Shown one piece after another: positions 1-8,366 of a DNA stretch of 17,594 bases. How positions within the stretch are numbered: the stretch's first letter is position 1; every line of letters begins with the position of its first letter. Source of the DNA: Nitrospira_G sp035457545 (lineage in GTDB: Bacteria; Nitrospirota; Nitrospiria; Nitrospirales; Nitrospiraceae). The stretch lies in assembly GCA_035457545.1 (NCBI GenBank), contig DATIBM010000013.1, forward strand, positions 1 to 17,594, read 5' to 3'. Position numbers and translations under genes: made by a program. Below the pieces are notes generated by a model. The model had not been told where the DNA came from. It saw only the letters and a list, made by a program, of their open reading frames with translations, and ran no database searches.

Positions 1-1281
1 AGCTGGGCGACTCTCTTCCTCCACCGCACCGAACTGGCCCTGCGGGGCGAGGCCGACGTTGATTTCCTGAAGTCGGCCTTCAACAAGCTCTTGCTCAATT
101 TCACCTGGTGGGTCAACCGGAAGGACCGGTTCGGCAAGAACGTGTTCGAAGGAGGCTTCCTCGGCCTCGACAACATCGGCGTGTTCGACCGCAGCGCCCC
201 CCTGCCCACCGGAGGGTATTTGGAACAGGCGGATGGGACGGCCTGGATGGCCCTGTTTACCCAGAACATGCTGGAGCTCTCGGTTGAAATTGTCCCTCAT
301 GACCGCACCTATGAAGGCATGGTGGGGAAGTTTGTCGAGCATTTCCTTTATATCGCCGCAGCCATGAATCGGCCCGGAGATGACGGCATGTGGGATGAAG
401 AAGACGGCTTTTATTACGATCTGCTTCGCCTGCCGGACGGAAGCGGCACCAAACTCAAAGTGCGCTCGATGGTGGGCCTCCTGCCGTTATGCGCCACGAG
501 CGTGGTCGAGGCGTGGCAGCGCGAGCGAGTGCCGCAAGTCGTGACCGAATTCCAGCAACGCGCTCGGCAGATGCCTGAGCTGTTAGAGTCGATACATAAG
601 ACCGGACCAGGCCATATGGGTGTGGCCAATCGCGGCATCTTTGCGCTCGTCAACGAGGAGCGGCTGCGCCGGATCTTGTCGAAGATGCTGGACGAGAACG
701 AGTTCCTGAGCCCCTATGGCATCCGCTCGCTCTCCAAGTTCCACCAGCAACACCCCTATGTCTTCTACGCCGGCGGACAGGAGTATCGGGTCGATTACCT
801 GCCGGCGGAATCGAACACCGGCATGTTCGGAGGCAACTCAAACTGGCGGGGCCCGGTCTGGATGCCGGTCAATGCTCTGATCATCCGGGCGCTGCTGGCG
901 TACTTTCTCTATTACGGGGACAACTTCAAAATCGAATGCCCCACCGGGTCCGGCAAGATGATGAACCTGTTTGAGGTCAGCAAGGAAATTGCCGATCGCC
1001 TGACGCGCATGTTCCTGCGCGATGAACGAGGTAGGCGGCCTGTGTATGGAGGAACGGACAAATTCCAATCCGATCCGCACTGGCGCGATCACATCCTCTT
1101 TTACGAGTACTTCCATGGCGATAACGGAGCCGGCCTCGGTGCCAGCCACCAGACCGGGTGGACCGGCGTGGTGGCGAAGATCATTCAGCTCTTTGGCATG
1201 TTGGATCCGAAAAAGCTGCTCGAAGCCGGCAAGGTGGCGGCTTTCGTCCGCGGCACGCCGGAAGGAAAGGCGAAGCCATGA
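1..1281 (+). CDS. GH63/MGH1-like glucosidase, 5' truncated by window edge
   Basis: The frame is open from the first base, so this is the C-terminal 426 residues of a longer protein; the TTG at 91 is internal and not a believable start. The sequence has the look of the (alpha/alpha)6-barrel glycosidases of GH63 and the MGH1-like clan: an EEDGFYYD block near base 395, the block GGNSNWRGPVWMP near 825-865, and the strongly conserved ending FHGDNG...GASHQTGWTG near 1111-1170. Known members hydrolyse alpha-glucosides (oligosaccharide glucosidases, glucosylglycerate or mannosylglycerate hydrolases); the substrate here cannot be read from sequence. No export signal can be judged because the N-terminus is missing. 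Its stop overlaps the start of the following GH13 gene (ATGA), so the two are probably translationally coupled and work on related glucans or glycosides. Family assignment is firm; exact activity is open. Confidence 0.85.
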   Translation, partial: SWATLFLHRTELALRGEADVDFLKSAFNKLLLNFTWWVNRKDRFGKNVFEGGFLGLDNIGVFDRSAPLPTGGYLEQADGTAWMALFTQNMLELSVEIVPHDRTYEGMVGKFVEHFLYIAAAMNRPGDDGMWDEEDGFYYDLLRLPDGSGTKLKVRSMVGLLPLCATSVVEAWQRERVPQVVTEFQQRARQMPELLESIHKTGPGHMGVANRGIFALVNEERLRRILSKMLDENEFLSPYGIRSLSKFHQQHPYVFYAGGQEYRVDYLPAESNTGMFGGNSNWRGPVWMPVNALIIRALLAYFLYYGDNFKIECPTGSGKMMNLFEVSKEIADRLTRMFLRDERGRRPVYGGTDKFQSDPHWRDHILFYEYFHGDNGAGLGASHQTGWTGVVAKIIQLFGMLDPKKLLEAGKVAAFVRGTPEGKAKP

Positions 1282-2762
1282 CGGCCTTGCCTGCCTACCC
1301 TTCGCTCTATCAGATCAATTCGCGCGTATGGCTGACCGAGCTGTCGCGCAAGCTGGGCAAGCCGGTCACGCTGGACGATGTCCCGGATGCCGAACTGGAT
1401 GGCCTGGCCCAACTGGGCTTCGACTGGATCTGGTTCCTGAGCGTGTGGCAGACCGGCAAAGCCGCGCAGCGCGTGTCGCGCGCCAATCCTGAATGGCGCA
1501 GGGAGTTTCGGGAGACCCTGCCGGACTTGCGAGAAGAGGACATCGGCGGGTCCGGGTTTGCGATCACCGGCTACACGGTTCATCAGAATCTCGGCGGCGC
1601 GGCGGCGTTGGCGCGGCTGCGCGAGCGACTGAAGCAGCGAGGCCTGCGCCTGCTGCTCGATTTTGTGCCGAACCACATGGCGCCGGATCATCCCTGGGTT
1701 GAGCACCACCTGGAGTACTTCGTTCAGGGGAGCGACCAGGATCTCGTCAGGGCTCCGCAGAACTATTGCCGCATCAACACCTCTCAGGGACCACGTGTGC
1801 TCGCCTATGGTCGGGATCCGTACTTCGCCGGCTGGCCCGATACGCTGCAGCTCGACTACAGCAATCCCGCCACGCAGGAGGCAATGATCGGTGAACTGGT
1901 GAAGATCGCCGCCCAGTGCGACGGGGTGCGCTGCGACATGGCCATGCTCGTTCTGCCCGACGTCTTCGAACGAACCTGGGGGCGCCGGGCGCCGCTGTTC
2001 TGGCCCGAGGCGACCCGGCGCGTGCGCGAACGTGTTCCCGGCTTTTGCTTCATGGCCGAGGTCTACTGGGACCTCGAATGGACGATGCAACAGCAGGGCT
2101 TCGATTACGCCTACGACAAACGGCTGTACGACCGCCTGCGCGAGGGCCATGCCAGGCCCGTGCGCGAGCATTTTCACGCCGGGCTTGACTACCAGAACAA
2201 GCTGGCGCGCTTTCTTGAAAACCATGACGAGCCGCGCGCGGCGGCGACCTTTTCACCGGAGGTGCATGAGGCCGCGGCGGTCATCACCTTTCTGTCGCCG
2301 GGGCTGCGCTTCTTTCATCAGGGGCAATTCGAGGGACGGAAGAAACGGATCTCGCCCCATCTGGTCCGGGGACCAGAGGAACCGGTCGATCGGCATCTGA
2401 AACGGTTCTACGACCGGCTGCTTGCCGTGCTGCGCAAGCCGGTCGTCCGTACCGGGGCCTGGCAATTGCTCGAATGCGTGCCGGCCTGGGAAGGCAACTG
2501 GACCTGGGATTGTTTTCTAGCCTATGCCTGGCAGGCAGCCGGCGAAGAGCCGCTGCTGGCGGCAGTGAATTATGCTCCCCACCAGAGTCAGTGTCAGGTC
2601 CGGCTTGCTGACCTCAAACTTGCCGATCGGCAATGGCGGTTTCAGGACTTGTTGAGCGACGCACAATACGATCGGGAGGGGAATGAACTGCAATCACGCG
2701 GCCTCTACCTGGATCTGGCTCCGTGGCGTTGCCACGTCTTCACATTGCAGCCGTTACCGTGA
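1278..2762 (+). CDS. GH13 alpha-amylase-family enzyme
   Basis: A 494-residue protein starting at the ATG that overlaps the preceding stop by four bases; the frame is open further upstream but that part lies inside the GH63 gene. All four GH13 conserved regions are visible: DFVPNH at about residues 128-133, GVRCDMAML with the expected nucleophile Asp220, FMAEVYW with the expected acid/base Glu261, and ENHDEPR with the transition-state Asp317. It therefore should act by the retaining alpha-glucosidic mechanism. There is no signal peptide, so a cytoplasmic role is likely. An acidic tract DLREEDIGGSGFAITGY around residues 83-100 and the motif LAYGRDPYFAGWPDTLQLDY around 175-195 look lineage-specific. 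Hydrolase or transglycosylase action, and whether the substrate is glycogen, maltodextrin or a small glucoside, cannot be decided. Coupling to the GH63-like gene suggests a common pathway. Confidence 0.9.
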   Translation: MTALPAYPSLYQINSRVWLTELSRKLGKPVTLDDVPDAELDGLAQLGFDWIWFLSVWQTGKAAQRVSRANPEWRREFRETLPDLREEDIGGSGFAITGYTVHQNLGGAAALARLRERLKQRGLRLLLDFVPNHMAPDHPWVEHHLEYFVQGSDQDLVRAPQNYCRINTSQGPRVLAYGRDPYFAGWPDTLQLDYSNPATQEAMIGELVKIAAQCDGVRCDMAMLVLPDVFERTWGRRAPLFWPEATRRVRERVPGFCFMAEVYWDLEWTMQQQGFDYAYDKRLYDRLREGHARPVREHFHAGLDYQNKLARFLENHDEPRAAATFSPEVHEAAAVITFLSPGLRFFHQGQFEGRKKRISPHLVRGPEEPVDRHLKRFYDRLLAVLRKPVVRTGAWQLLECVPAWEGNWTWDCFLAYAWQAAGEEPLLAAVNYAPHQSQCQVRLADLKLADRQWRFQDLLSDAQYDREGNELQSRGLYLDLAPWRCHVFTLQPLP

Positions 2763-2765
2763 GAA

Positions 2766-2781
2766 TCACCGGCCTCGGTGA
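2766..2781. terminator. small hairpin between convergent genes
   Basis: TCACCG and CGGTGA form a perfect 6-bp stem with a 4-base loop in the 23-base gap between the GH13 stop and the patatin stop. Such a position suits a bidirectional terminator, but there is no T tract on either side, so intrinsic termination is uncertain. Confidence 0.3.
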
Positions 2782-2785
2782 ACCC

Positions 2786-4174
2786 TCAAGGACTGACTTC
2801 AAGATCCTTCATCAGCCGTTGGAATTCCGGGTCGTTCCGGATCAGCCTGGTGGAGGCCATGATCAGACGATCGATTTGCTGGTCAGTCAAACGCAGCGTT
2901 GTCGGAATATTCATGAGGGATTCCCGCTCCGCAAGATCCTCGACCGCGTTGAGGCTCACGTCGATGAAATAGATCTCTGCATCCTTGGTAAACGCGGTTT
3001 CCGCATCGGGCGGTCTGATGCGAAGCTCGTTGCGCCAGAGTTGAACGGCAAAGCGCATGAGCAACAGCGTGTCGGTGGAATATCGGTTAATCGGGATATC
3101 GACGAGCGAACTGAAGGCCCGCGAGAAGACCGGAATATGATCGCTCCGATATTCCTTCACATCCGGAGCGGTTTCGGCATTAACCGAGATGATGACCAGT
3201 TTCTGGACGTTCTTGACTCCGGCGCGCTTAAGAACATTTTCCAGGCCCCCTGAGACTCCCACCCCTTCCACGATGCCCCTCAAAGCCATATTGTCGGAGA
3301 GACCGCCGTCCAGCAAATGAATATGAGGCCGCTTCTCCGGGTCGAGATACGACAGCAATTCTTGCGCGCGTTGTCGTTGGATGGGTCTCGTGGACTTTTT
3401 GGCTTCGACGAGCCATTGCGGCGGCTCGTATCCGCATTGGCCCGCATAGTTCTTGAACGTAATGGGGCTCAGGACCAATGGTAGCGCGGCCGACGCCGCC
3501 GAGGCATAGGCCACCGGGAGCTGATTGAGATCCGAACACATTGCGTCGAATTGAGCCTGCAGAAATTCAAATCGCGAGAGCGTGGCCATGTCCGAGGCGT
3601 GGATGAGGATGCCGGGCCGGGTCCGCTGTTGCAACAGGTCGCCGTAGGTCTTGCCTTCAAATAGGGCTTCGTCCAACAGTTCGGCCATGATGTGGGTGCG
3701 GCCAAAGTAGGGGGACCAGAGGCGGAACCAATTGCTGGGGGATCGAAAGATCCGGGCCCTGAGCTCGCTCTCCCAATCCTTGCGCAGAAAGCGATATTCG
3801 AAATCGTGGAAAATACGCTCTCCGAATAAGGCGTAATAGGCGCCGGTAAAGGTGCCGCCGGAGAGGGCGTAGATGACGTCGAGTTCATCCAAAAGCCGTT
3901 TCTGCTTCCCTTCCCAGGTGATCGGCTGGCGGGCCAGCTCGCGCAACGCGCCGAACGCGAGGGTGGAAGCCCTGGTCCCTCCCCCGGAGAAGGCCGCCAC
4001 GATGAGGAGACTGTCCGAGTTGCCCTGCTCAGGAGTCGTGAGATTGGGCATTCGATAGCCGTATTGGGGATCCCAGTGAGCGAGCGGCGCGTTCAAGGTC
4101 GGGCGGACATACTCGCAGGCTGAGAGGCCAGCCAGAAGAAGAAGCAGCAGGCCGTATCGTGAAAGGCAGGTCAT
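2786..4174 (-). CDS. patatin-like phospholipase lipoprotein
   Basis: A 462-residue protein. The first 20 residues are a lipoprotein signal (hydrophobic Leu run, lipobox LSAC, lipidated Cys20). The patatin fold is shown by the oxyanion loop SGGGTRA at residues 63-69, a nucleophile elbow ALSGG with the candidate Ser105, and the DGG motif with the candidate dyad Asp289. Patatin enzymes are Ser-Asp acyl hydrolases acting on phospholipids or other lipid esters; as a lipoprotein it would sit at the periplasmic or outer face of an envelope membrane. The elbow departs from strict GxSxG (Ala in place of the first Gly, a known variation in bacterial patatins). The ATG lies only 13 bases after the M48 gene and has no clear Shine-Dalgarno, so translation may depend on coupling to that gene. 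It is the last gene of the minus-strand run. Family firm; substrate unknown. Confidence 0.85.
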   Translation of the reverse strand: MTCLSRYGLLLLLLAGLSACEYVRPTLNAPLAHWDPQYGYRMPNLTTPEQGNSDSLLIVAAFSGGGTRASTLAFGALRELARQPITWEGKQKRLLDELDVIYALSGGTFTGAYYALFGERIFHDFEYRFLRKDWESELRARIFRSPSNWFRLWSPYFGRTHIMAELLDEALFEGKTYGDLLQQRTRPGILIHASDMATLSRFEFLQAQFDAMCSDLNQLPVAYASAASAALPLVLSPITFKNYAGQCGYEPPQWLVEAKKSTRPIQRQRAQELLSYLDPEKRPHIHLLDGGLSDNMALRGIVEGVGVSGGLENVLKRAGVKNVQKLVIISVNAETAPDVKEYRSDHIPVFSRAFSSLVDIPINRYSTDTLLLMRFAVQLWRNELRIRPPDAETAFTKDAEIYFIDVSLNAVEDLAERESLMNIPTTLRLTDQQIDRLIMASTRLIRNDPEFQRLMKDLEVSP

Positions 4175-4187
4175 GGTTGACGGTCGT

Positions 4188-5714
4188 TCAGTGGGATATG
4201 CGGGGACGGTAAGGCTCGGTCACGGCGATCTTCAAAAGTTGACCTTGCGCCAGCCGGTCCGACGTTTTGATCCCGTTCGTCACCGCAATCTCTTCCGGTT
4301 TCCAGGCCGACCGGCTCCTCATGGCCAGGGCTTCAACGGTTTCGCCGGCCTGCGCCTTGACGAGCCGGATGCGGTTTTCGGTGATGGCCTCACGTTCGGC
4401 CGCGGTCAAGGGCCGGAAGCTGTTCGCCGTGGACTCCAGAACCGGTTTCATGGATTGGTACCGTCTCACGGGAGCGATCCCGGCGATCTGGTAAATCAAA
4501 CCGCCGTGAGCGATCCAGGTCAGATCAAGTTCGGTCTGGCTATCGACTTTGAGGTGAGTTCGTGCGGCGGGCAACTCGCCGACCTTAATACGCTCGGTCT
4601 TGGAGACAAGCGCCGCCTTGCTGGTCTTTTCCAATGCGCGGGCTCCGTCGAGAGGGTCCTGTCCTTCGGCGACGGTTCTCAACAGCAGCCCCCCCTCCCC
4701 ATCCGGCGCCGCAGCCACGAGCATCTGCGGCGTGTTTTCTACCTTCCATTTATCGGGGAGTTCCAAAAAGAAGTTCAAGTCTGGCTGAAAGAATTTCTGG
4801 TCCACCAGGATTCCATTCGCCGCCCGTTGTCCGACGACGAGTCCGTCCAATCTGGCGAGATAGACATCCTTGCCGGCGCTAATCGGCTCACGTGGCGCCC
4901 GCGTTAATGAGGTCGCATGGATCGACGTCCGTCTGACTCGTTCCGGGGTCGGAGGATGGGAGTCGAAGAAACTCGGCTTCCGCGGCTTCCCTTGATACAA
5001 CACGACCTCGCGTTCCAGATTGGACAGAAAAGTCGAGAGCGCAAACGCGTCCCACCCAGCCTTTGCGGCAATCCCCTGCCCGACCTCATCGGCTTCGTTT
5101 TCCTGGCTTCGACTATACGGCGAAAAGATCAAGCCTTGGGTGAGGTCTCCGATCCCGCCGACGATGTTGCCGACCAAGGGGCTGACGAGCCCGGTCACGC
5201 CGGAAACGATGCCGAACACCGCGGCGAACGGACCGCGCTTCGAAATACTCTGCACGCTGTGCCGCGCCGCCACATGGCCGATCTCATGCCCGACGACGCC
5301 TGCCAATTCATCCTCGGAATTGGTCAGGGCGAGCAACCCGCGCGTGACATAGACATATCCGCCCGGCAAGGCGAAGGCGTTCGGCTCCTCCATATCGACG
5401 AGGTGAAATTGATAGGCCACCCCTTGGCGCGGCGATTGTTCAGCTAATCGCTGGCCCAACTGCGCCAAGTAGGGCGTGAAGGCGTCGTTGTCAAGCAATC
5501 CCATTTGGGCCTCGACCTTTTTAGCTTCCTCAGCTCCGAGCTTGTTCTCCTGCTCCTCCGAAACCAACGTGAATTCGGGCCTGCCGCTCACTGGGTTCAT
5601 CGAGCAGCCGATCTGGAGGACCGGCATCACTGCCGCGATCAGAAGGAAGGAACGCCACAAGCGATGGACGCCGGCGCGATGATTGTCACGCAATGGTACG
5701 TACGATGTCTTCAT
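4188..5714 (-). CDS. M48-family zinc metalloprotease lipoprotein
   Basis: The start chosen is the ATG at 5714, preceded by GAGG with 5-base spacing; a longer frame upstream adds 19 residues without a signal. The 508-residue protein has a lipoprotein signal ending LQIGC (Cys37), the zinc motif HEIGH at 143-147, the third ligand region ENEAD (Glu207), and an SHPPTPERV block around 252-260 typical of this peptidase family. A C-terminal segment of about 50 residues (QAGETVEALAMRSR... to GQLLKIAV) resembles a LysM-type module that could bind peptidoglycan. Periplasmic M48 relatives such as BepA/YfgC act in outer-membrane protein quality control; a similar housekeeping role is inferred. A hydrophobic Gly/Val stretch lies at about 164-195. 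The patatin gene follows 13 bases downstream and is very likely in the same transcript. Confidence 0.9.
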   Translation of the reverse strand: MKTSYVPLRDNHRAGVHRLWRSFLLIAAVMPVLQIGCSMNPVSGRPEFTLVSEEQENKLGAEEAKKVEAQMGLLDNDAFTPYLAQLGQRLAEQSPRQGVAYQFHLVDMEEPNAFALPGGYVYVTRGLLALTNSEDELAGVVGHEIGHVAARHSVQSISKRGPFAAVFGIVSGVTGLVSPLVGNIVGGIGDLTQGLIFSPYSRSQENEADEVGQGIAAKAGWDAFALSTFLSNLEREVVLYQGKPRKPSFFDSHPPTPERVRRTSIHATSLTRAPREPISAGKDVYLARLDGLVVGQRAANGILVDQKFFQPDLNFFLELPDKWKVENTPQMLVAAAPDGEGGLLLRTVAEGQDPLDGARALEKTSKAALVSKTERIKVGELPAARTHLKVDSQTELDLTWIAHGGLIYQIAGIAPVRRYQSMKPVLESTANSFRPLTAAEREAITENRIRLVKAQAGETVEALAMRSRSAWKPEEIAVTNGIKTSDRLAQGQLLKIAVTEPYRPRISH

Positions 5715-5719
5715 GGATA

Positions 5720-5723
5720 CCTC
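5720..5723 (-). promoter_or_regulatory. ribosome binding site of the M48 protease gene
   Basis: GAGG five bases before the ATG at 5714. It decides this start over the longer upstream frame, and places the lipoprotein signal about 15 residues from the N-terminus. Confidence 0.55.
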
Positions 5724-5775
5724 GCAGGCTGCGCACTGTACCACATCAGAGAAGCGCAAGGCGAGAAGCAATCGA

Positions 5776-5793
5776 GGCCGACGGTCTCCGGCC
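5776..5793 (-). terminator. hairpin in the mscS-like/M48 gap
   Basis: GGCCG and CGGCC pair as a 5-bp all-GC stem with an 8-base loop, 12 bases after the channel-gene stop. The following sequence is only mildly T-rich, so this may be an attenuator, a processing site or chance. The 90-base gap shows nothing else clear. Confidence 0.25.
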
Positions 5794-5804
5794 GGAACAT
5801 GATC

Positions 5805-8249
5805 TCAGGTCGTCGGATGGCCATGGGCCTCTCCGCGCGGACTTCCTTTCTCCGCATGGGCCGCCTCGTCCGGTCGATTTGTCACATGAACTTCAATCGG
5901 CCTGGCTGTACCCAGATGGACGTCGCGTTGGGGATACGAAACGGCGATCCGCTCGTCGGCCAGACTTTTCTCGATCATGAACCGCAGGTCGCTGCCGACC
6001 AGCGCCGGGTTGACGCCCGGCGAGAACGAGACCCAGTAATACAAGGTGAAGATGAGCGCATTATCCCCGAAATCTTCAAACAAAACCAACGGCTCCGGAT
6101 CCTTCAACACCAGCCCGTGCTGGGCGGCCGCCTCCGCCAACACATCGCGAACCCGCTTGACCGGCGACCCATAGGCGACCCCGACCTTCAGGGAGAACCG
6201 CCTCGTTCGATTCGAGTAGGTCCAGTTGCTGAGATTTCGCTCCAAGAGGTTGCTGTTGGGAATGTGCATCTCCATGCCGTTGCCGTCGCGGATCGTCGAG
6301 GAGCGGAACCCGATGGTTCGGACTTCCCCCACGACACCGTCGATCTCGATCAGATCGCCCACGCGCAGCGGCCGCTCAATAAGGACCAGAAGTCCGCTGA
6401 TGAAATTCTTGAGCAGGTTCTGGGTGCCGAAGCCGATGCCGATCGCAAGCGCCCCTCCGAGAAAGGCAAAGACCGTGAGCGGAATTCTGACCCACACCAG
6501 GCTGGTGATCAGCAACAGGGTGAACAACAGGGCCAGCGTCCATTTGCGAAGAATGTCGGCCAGGTTCTCATCCATCCGGAATCGCCTGACCGCCAGGGAG
6601 CGGGCGCCCTTCGCCAACAGGACCGACAGCCAGTATCCGAGCAGAAGCAGCAGGATCAAGCGGATGGCCTTGCCCAGCGTGACGCTCCGACGCCCGCTGA
6701 TCGATTGGCCGTCCACCTCGATCGTGTCCTCGACGGCGACGAGCTCGAATTCCCAGAAACGGGTCAGCATGTGAGACGCGGCGGTGAGCGAGGCCCGGAC
6801 GCGGGCCGAGAGCGGAAGCGCTTCCTCTTGCTGTTCGAAACGGGTTTGGAGCAATTCAAGCAGGCCGTTGAATTGTTGTGACCGTTCCATCGCCCGGTGA
6901 TAGTATCGCTCGCGCTCTCGGTAATGCTCCATCAGAGGACGTAACCGGGCGGCTTCTGCCGGAGTCGCGGCGCTCTTCAGGCGCGTCTCCAACTCGCCCT
7001 CTTGTCCCGACGCCATGTCGATCTGCCGCCTGATATAGTCTCTCCAGACCTTGGCCTCCTGGATGACCGGAGTCAATCGCTGAAAGGCCTCTCGGGCTTT
7101 GGCGACGTCGCCCTCGATCACAACGGCAAAACGTCCTTCCCATATGCGGCGTTCCAACTCCACCGTATCCAGCATGTGGCGAAGCATTTCGACGTGGATG
7201 TCGGCATTTTCCGCTCGCACGCGAGCGAGTTCGACGCGATCGGCCAGCGCGGCGCGGGCGGCAGCGGCCTCCGCAGCCTGTTTACCCCGCAACGAGGCGG
7301 CCGTCTTCGTCTCTTTGAGCCGTATGACTGCTTGGTCGTGGGTATGGTGGCTTGCACGCTGATCTTTCAATGCCGCGTCGAGATTCGCCTCCAACCCCTT
7401 TCGTTCCGCGGCGAGACGCTCCCGAACCATATCCAAGTCCCGTGTGTTAAACCGTTGCTCCGGCTCGGCCCGTGCAAGCTGCCTCTGCGCGAAGGCCAGT
7501 CGGGCTTGAGCCTCAGCCGATTCCTCCTGGCGGGCCTTCACCGACTGGGTCAGCATGGCGGTGGAGGCGGCCATGGCGCGGCGACGCAGGTGAGCCAAGT
7601 CTCGGAGCCAGGTGAGTCGAGTCGTCTGGGTCTGATCCTTGACCATTTCCAGTTGCTCGGCAGCCAGCCGCAATCGTTGCTCAGCGGCCTTGAGCGCTTC
7701 CTCGTTCCGCTCAGCCGCACGCGTCGTGACGGCCAGCTTGGACTCGAGCAGTTCGACCGTCTGTTTCAGAGATCGGGCGCGGTCCCGGAGGGAATCGACG
7801 ACGAGGACGGAGTATGGAGGCGGATCCGGAAAGTCCGTCCACTCACGGTTCTCCCGTTCCACTTGTTCGCGGCGCGCGGCCGCTTGCTGCAGTTTCTGAA
7901 TATCTTCGAGTTGCTGCTCGTAGGCACGGGTCAACTGGTAGAGGAGCGAGCGTCGTTCCAGCAATTCGCTCTCCGGAGTCCCGGAGGGAGCACCAGCCCC
8001 CAGTGCGCCGGGGGTGCTGACCGAATTGAGGTCCGACTCGGCAGCAATCAACCGTTCACGAAGTTGCCTGATCTGCTCCTCGGGCGATGGTTGGTCGGCT
8101 GCGGCCGGTTTCGCCGCTTCATTGCCCGTGGTGAGACCAGGGAGACGAACCGGAGATTGGGCTGGAGCGAGGGGAGTCCATCCGACGAGGAACAGCGCCA
8201 GCAGCCCGACTCTTCTCAATCGAATGTTGTCAATGGCCGAGATTTCCAC
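5805..8249 (-). CDS. mechanosensitive channel, MscS core with long periplasmic coiled coil
   Basis: No ATG is available near the N-terminus. I chose the GTG at 8249 because codons further upstream (to a TTG at 8339) look non-coding; a TTG at 8219 is also possible. From 8249 it is 814 residues: a signal peptide ending near APAQS, a Glu/Arg/Ala-rich helical region to about residue 520 that should form coiled coils in the periplasm, then three membrane segments at about 528-546, 570-590 and 591-625. The last is the pore helix with the signature GIGFGTQN (Phe607) followed by LIERPLRVGDLIEIDG, and then the cytoplasmic MscS beta and alpha/beta domains. The tail is charged and His-containing. MscS proteins open under membrane tension to release solutes on osmotic downshock. 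The large N-terminal region recalls MscK/MscM, but the extra membrane helices of those proteins are missing. It lies between two lipoprotein genes. Confidence 0.88.
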   Translation of the reverse strand: MEISAIDNIRLRRVGLLALFLVGWTPLAPAQSPVRLPGLTTGNEAAKPAAADQPSPEEQIRQLRERLIAAESDLNSVSTPGALGAGAPSGTPESELLERRSLLYQLTRAYEQQLEDIQKLQQAAARREQVERENREWTDFPDPPPYSVLVVDSLRDRARSLKQTVELLESKLAVTTRAAERNEEALKAAEQRLRLAAEQLEMVKDQTQTTRLTWLRDLAHLRRRAMAASTAMLTQSVKARQEESAEAQARLAFAQRQLARAEPEQRFNTRDLDMVRERLAAERKGLEANLDAALKDQRASHHTHDQAVIRLKETKTAASLRGKQAAEAAAARAALADRVELARVRAENADIHVEMLRHMLDTVELERRIWEGRFAVVIEGDVAKAREAFQRLTPVIQEAKVWRDYIRRQIDMASGQEGELETRLKSAATPAEAARLRPLMEHYRERERYYHRAMERSQQFNGLLELLQTRFEQQEEALPLSARVRASLTAASHMLTRFWEFELVAVEDTIEVDGQSISGRRSVTLGKAIRLILLLLLGYWLSVLLAKGARSLAVRRFRMDENLADILRKWTLALLFTLLLITSLVWVRIPLTVFAFLGGALAIGIGFGTQNLLKNFISGLLVLIERPLRVGDLIEIDGVVGEVRTIGFRSSTIRDGNGMEMHIPNSNLLERNLSNWTYSNRTRRFSLKVGVAYGSPVKRVRDVLAEAAAQHGLVLKDPEPLVLFEDFGDNALIFTLYYWVSFSPGVNPALVGSDLRFMIEKSLADERIAVSYPQRDVHLGTARPIEVHVTNRPDEAAHAEKGSPRGEAHGHPTT

Positions 8250-8366
8250 GACTAAGCGATCTATCAGACCGGCATGACCGGCACAACTGTCAAAACTAGC
8301 AGGTGGACTCACTCGGTGACCGATCGGTTCCTTCGCCAAAAGAGCGAGATGGATCGAGCCGGTACG

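Noticed and set aside
1185..2225. 346-codon minus-strand frame opposite the GH13 gene
   Set aside because: The plus strand carries all four GH13 catalytic regions; the opposite frame shows no motif or ribosome binding site.
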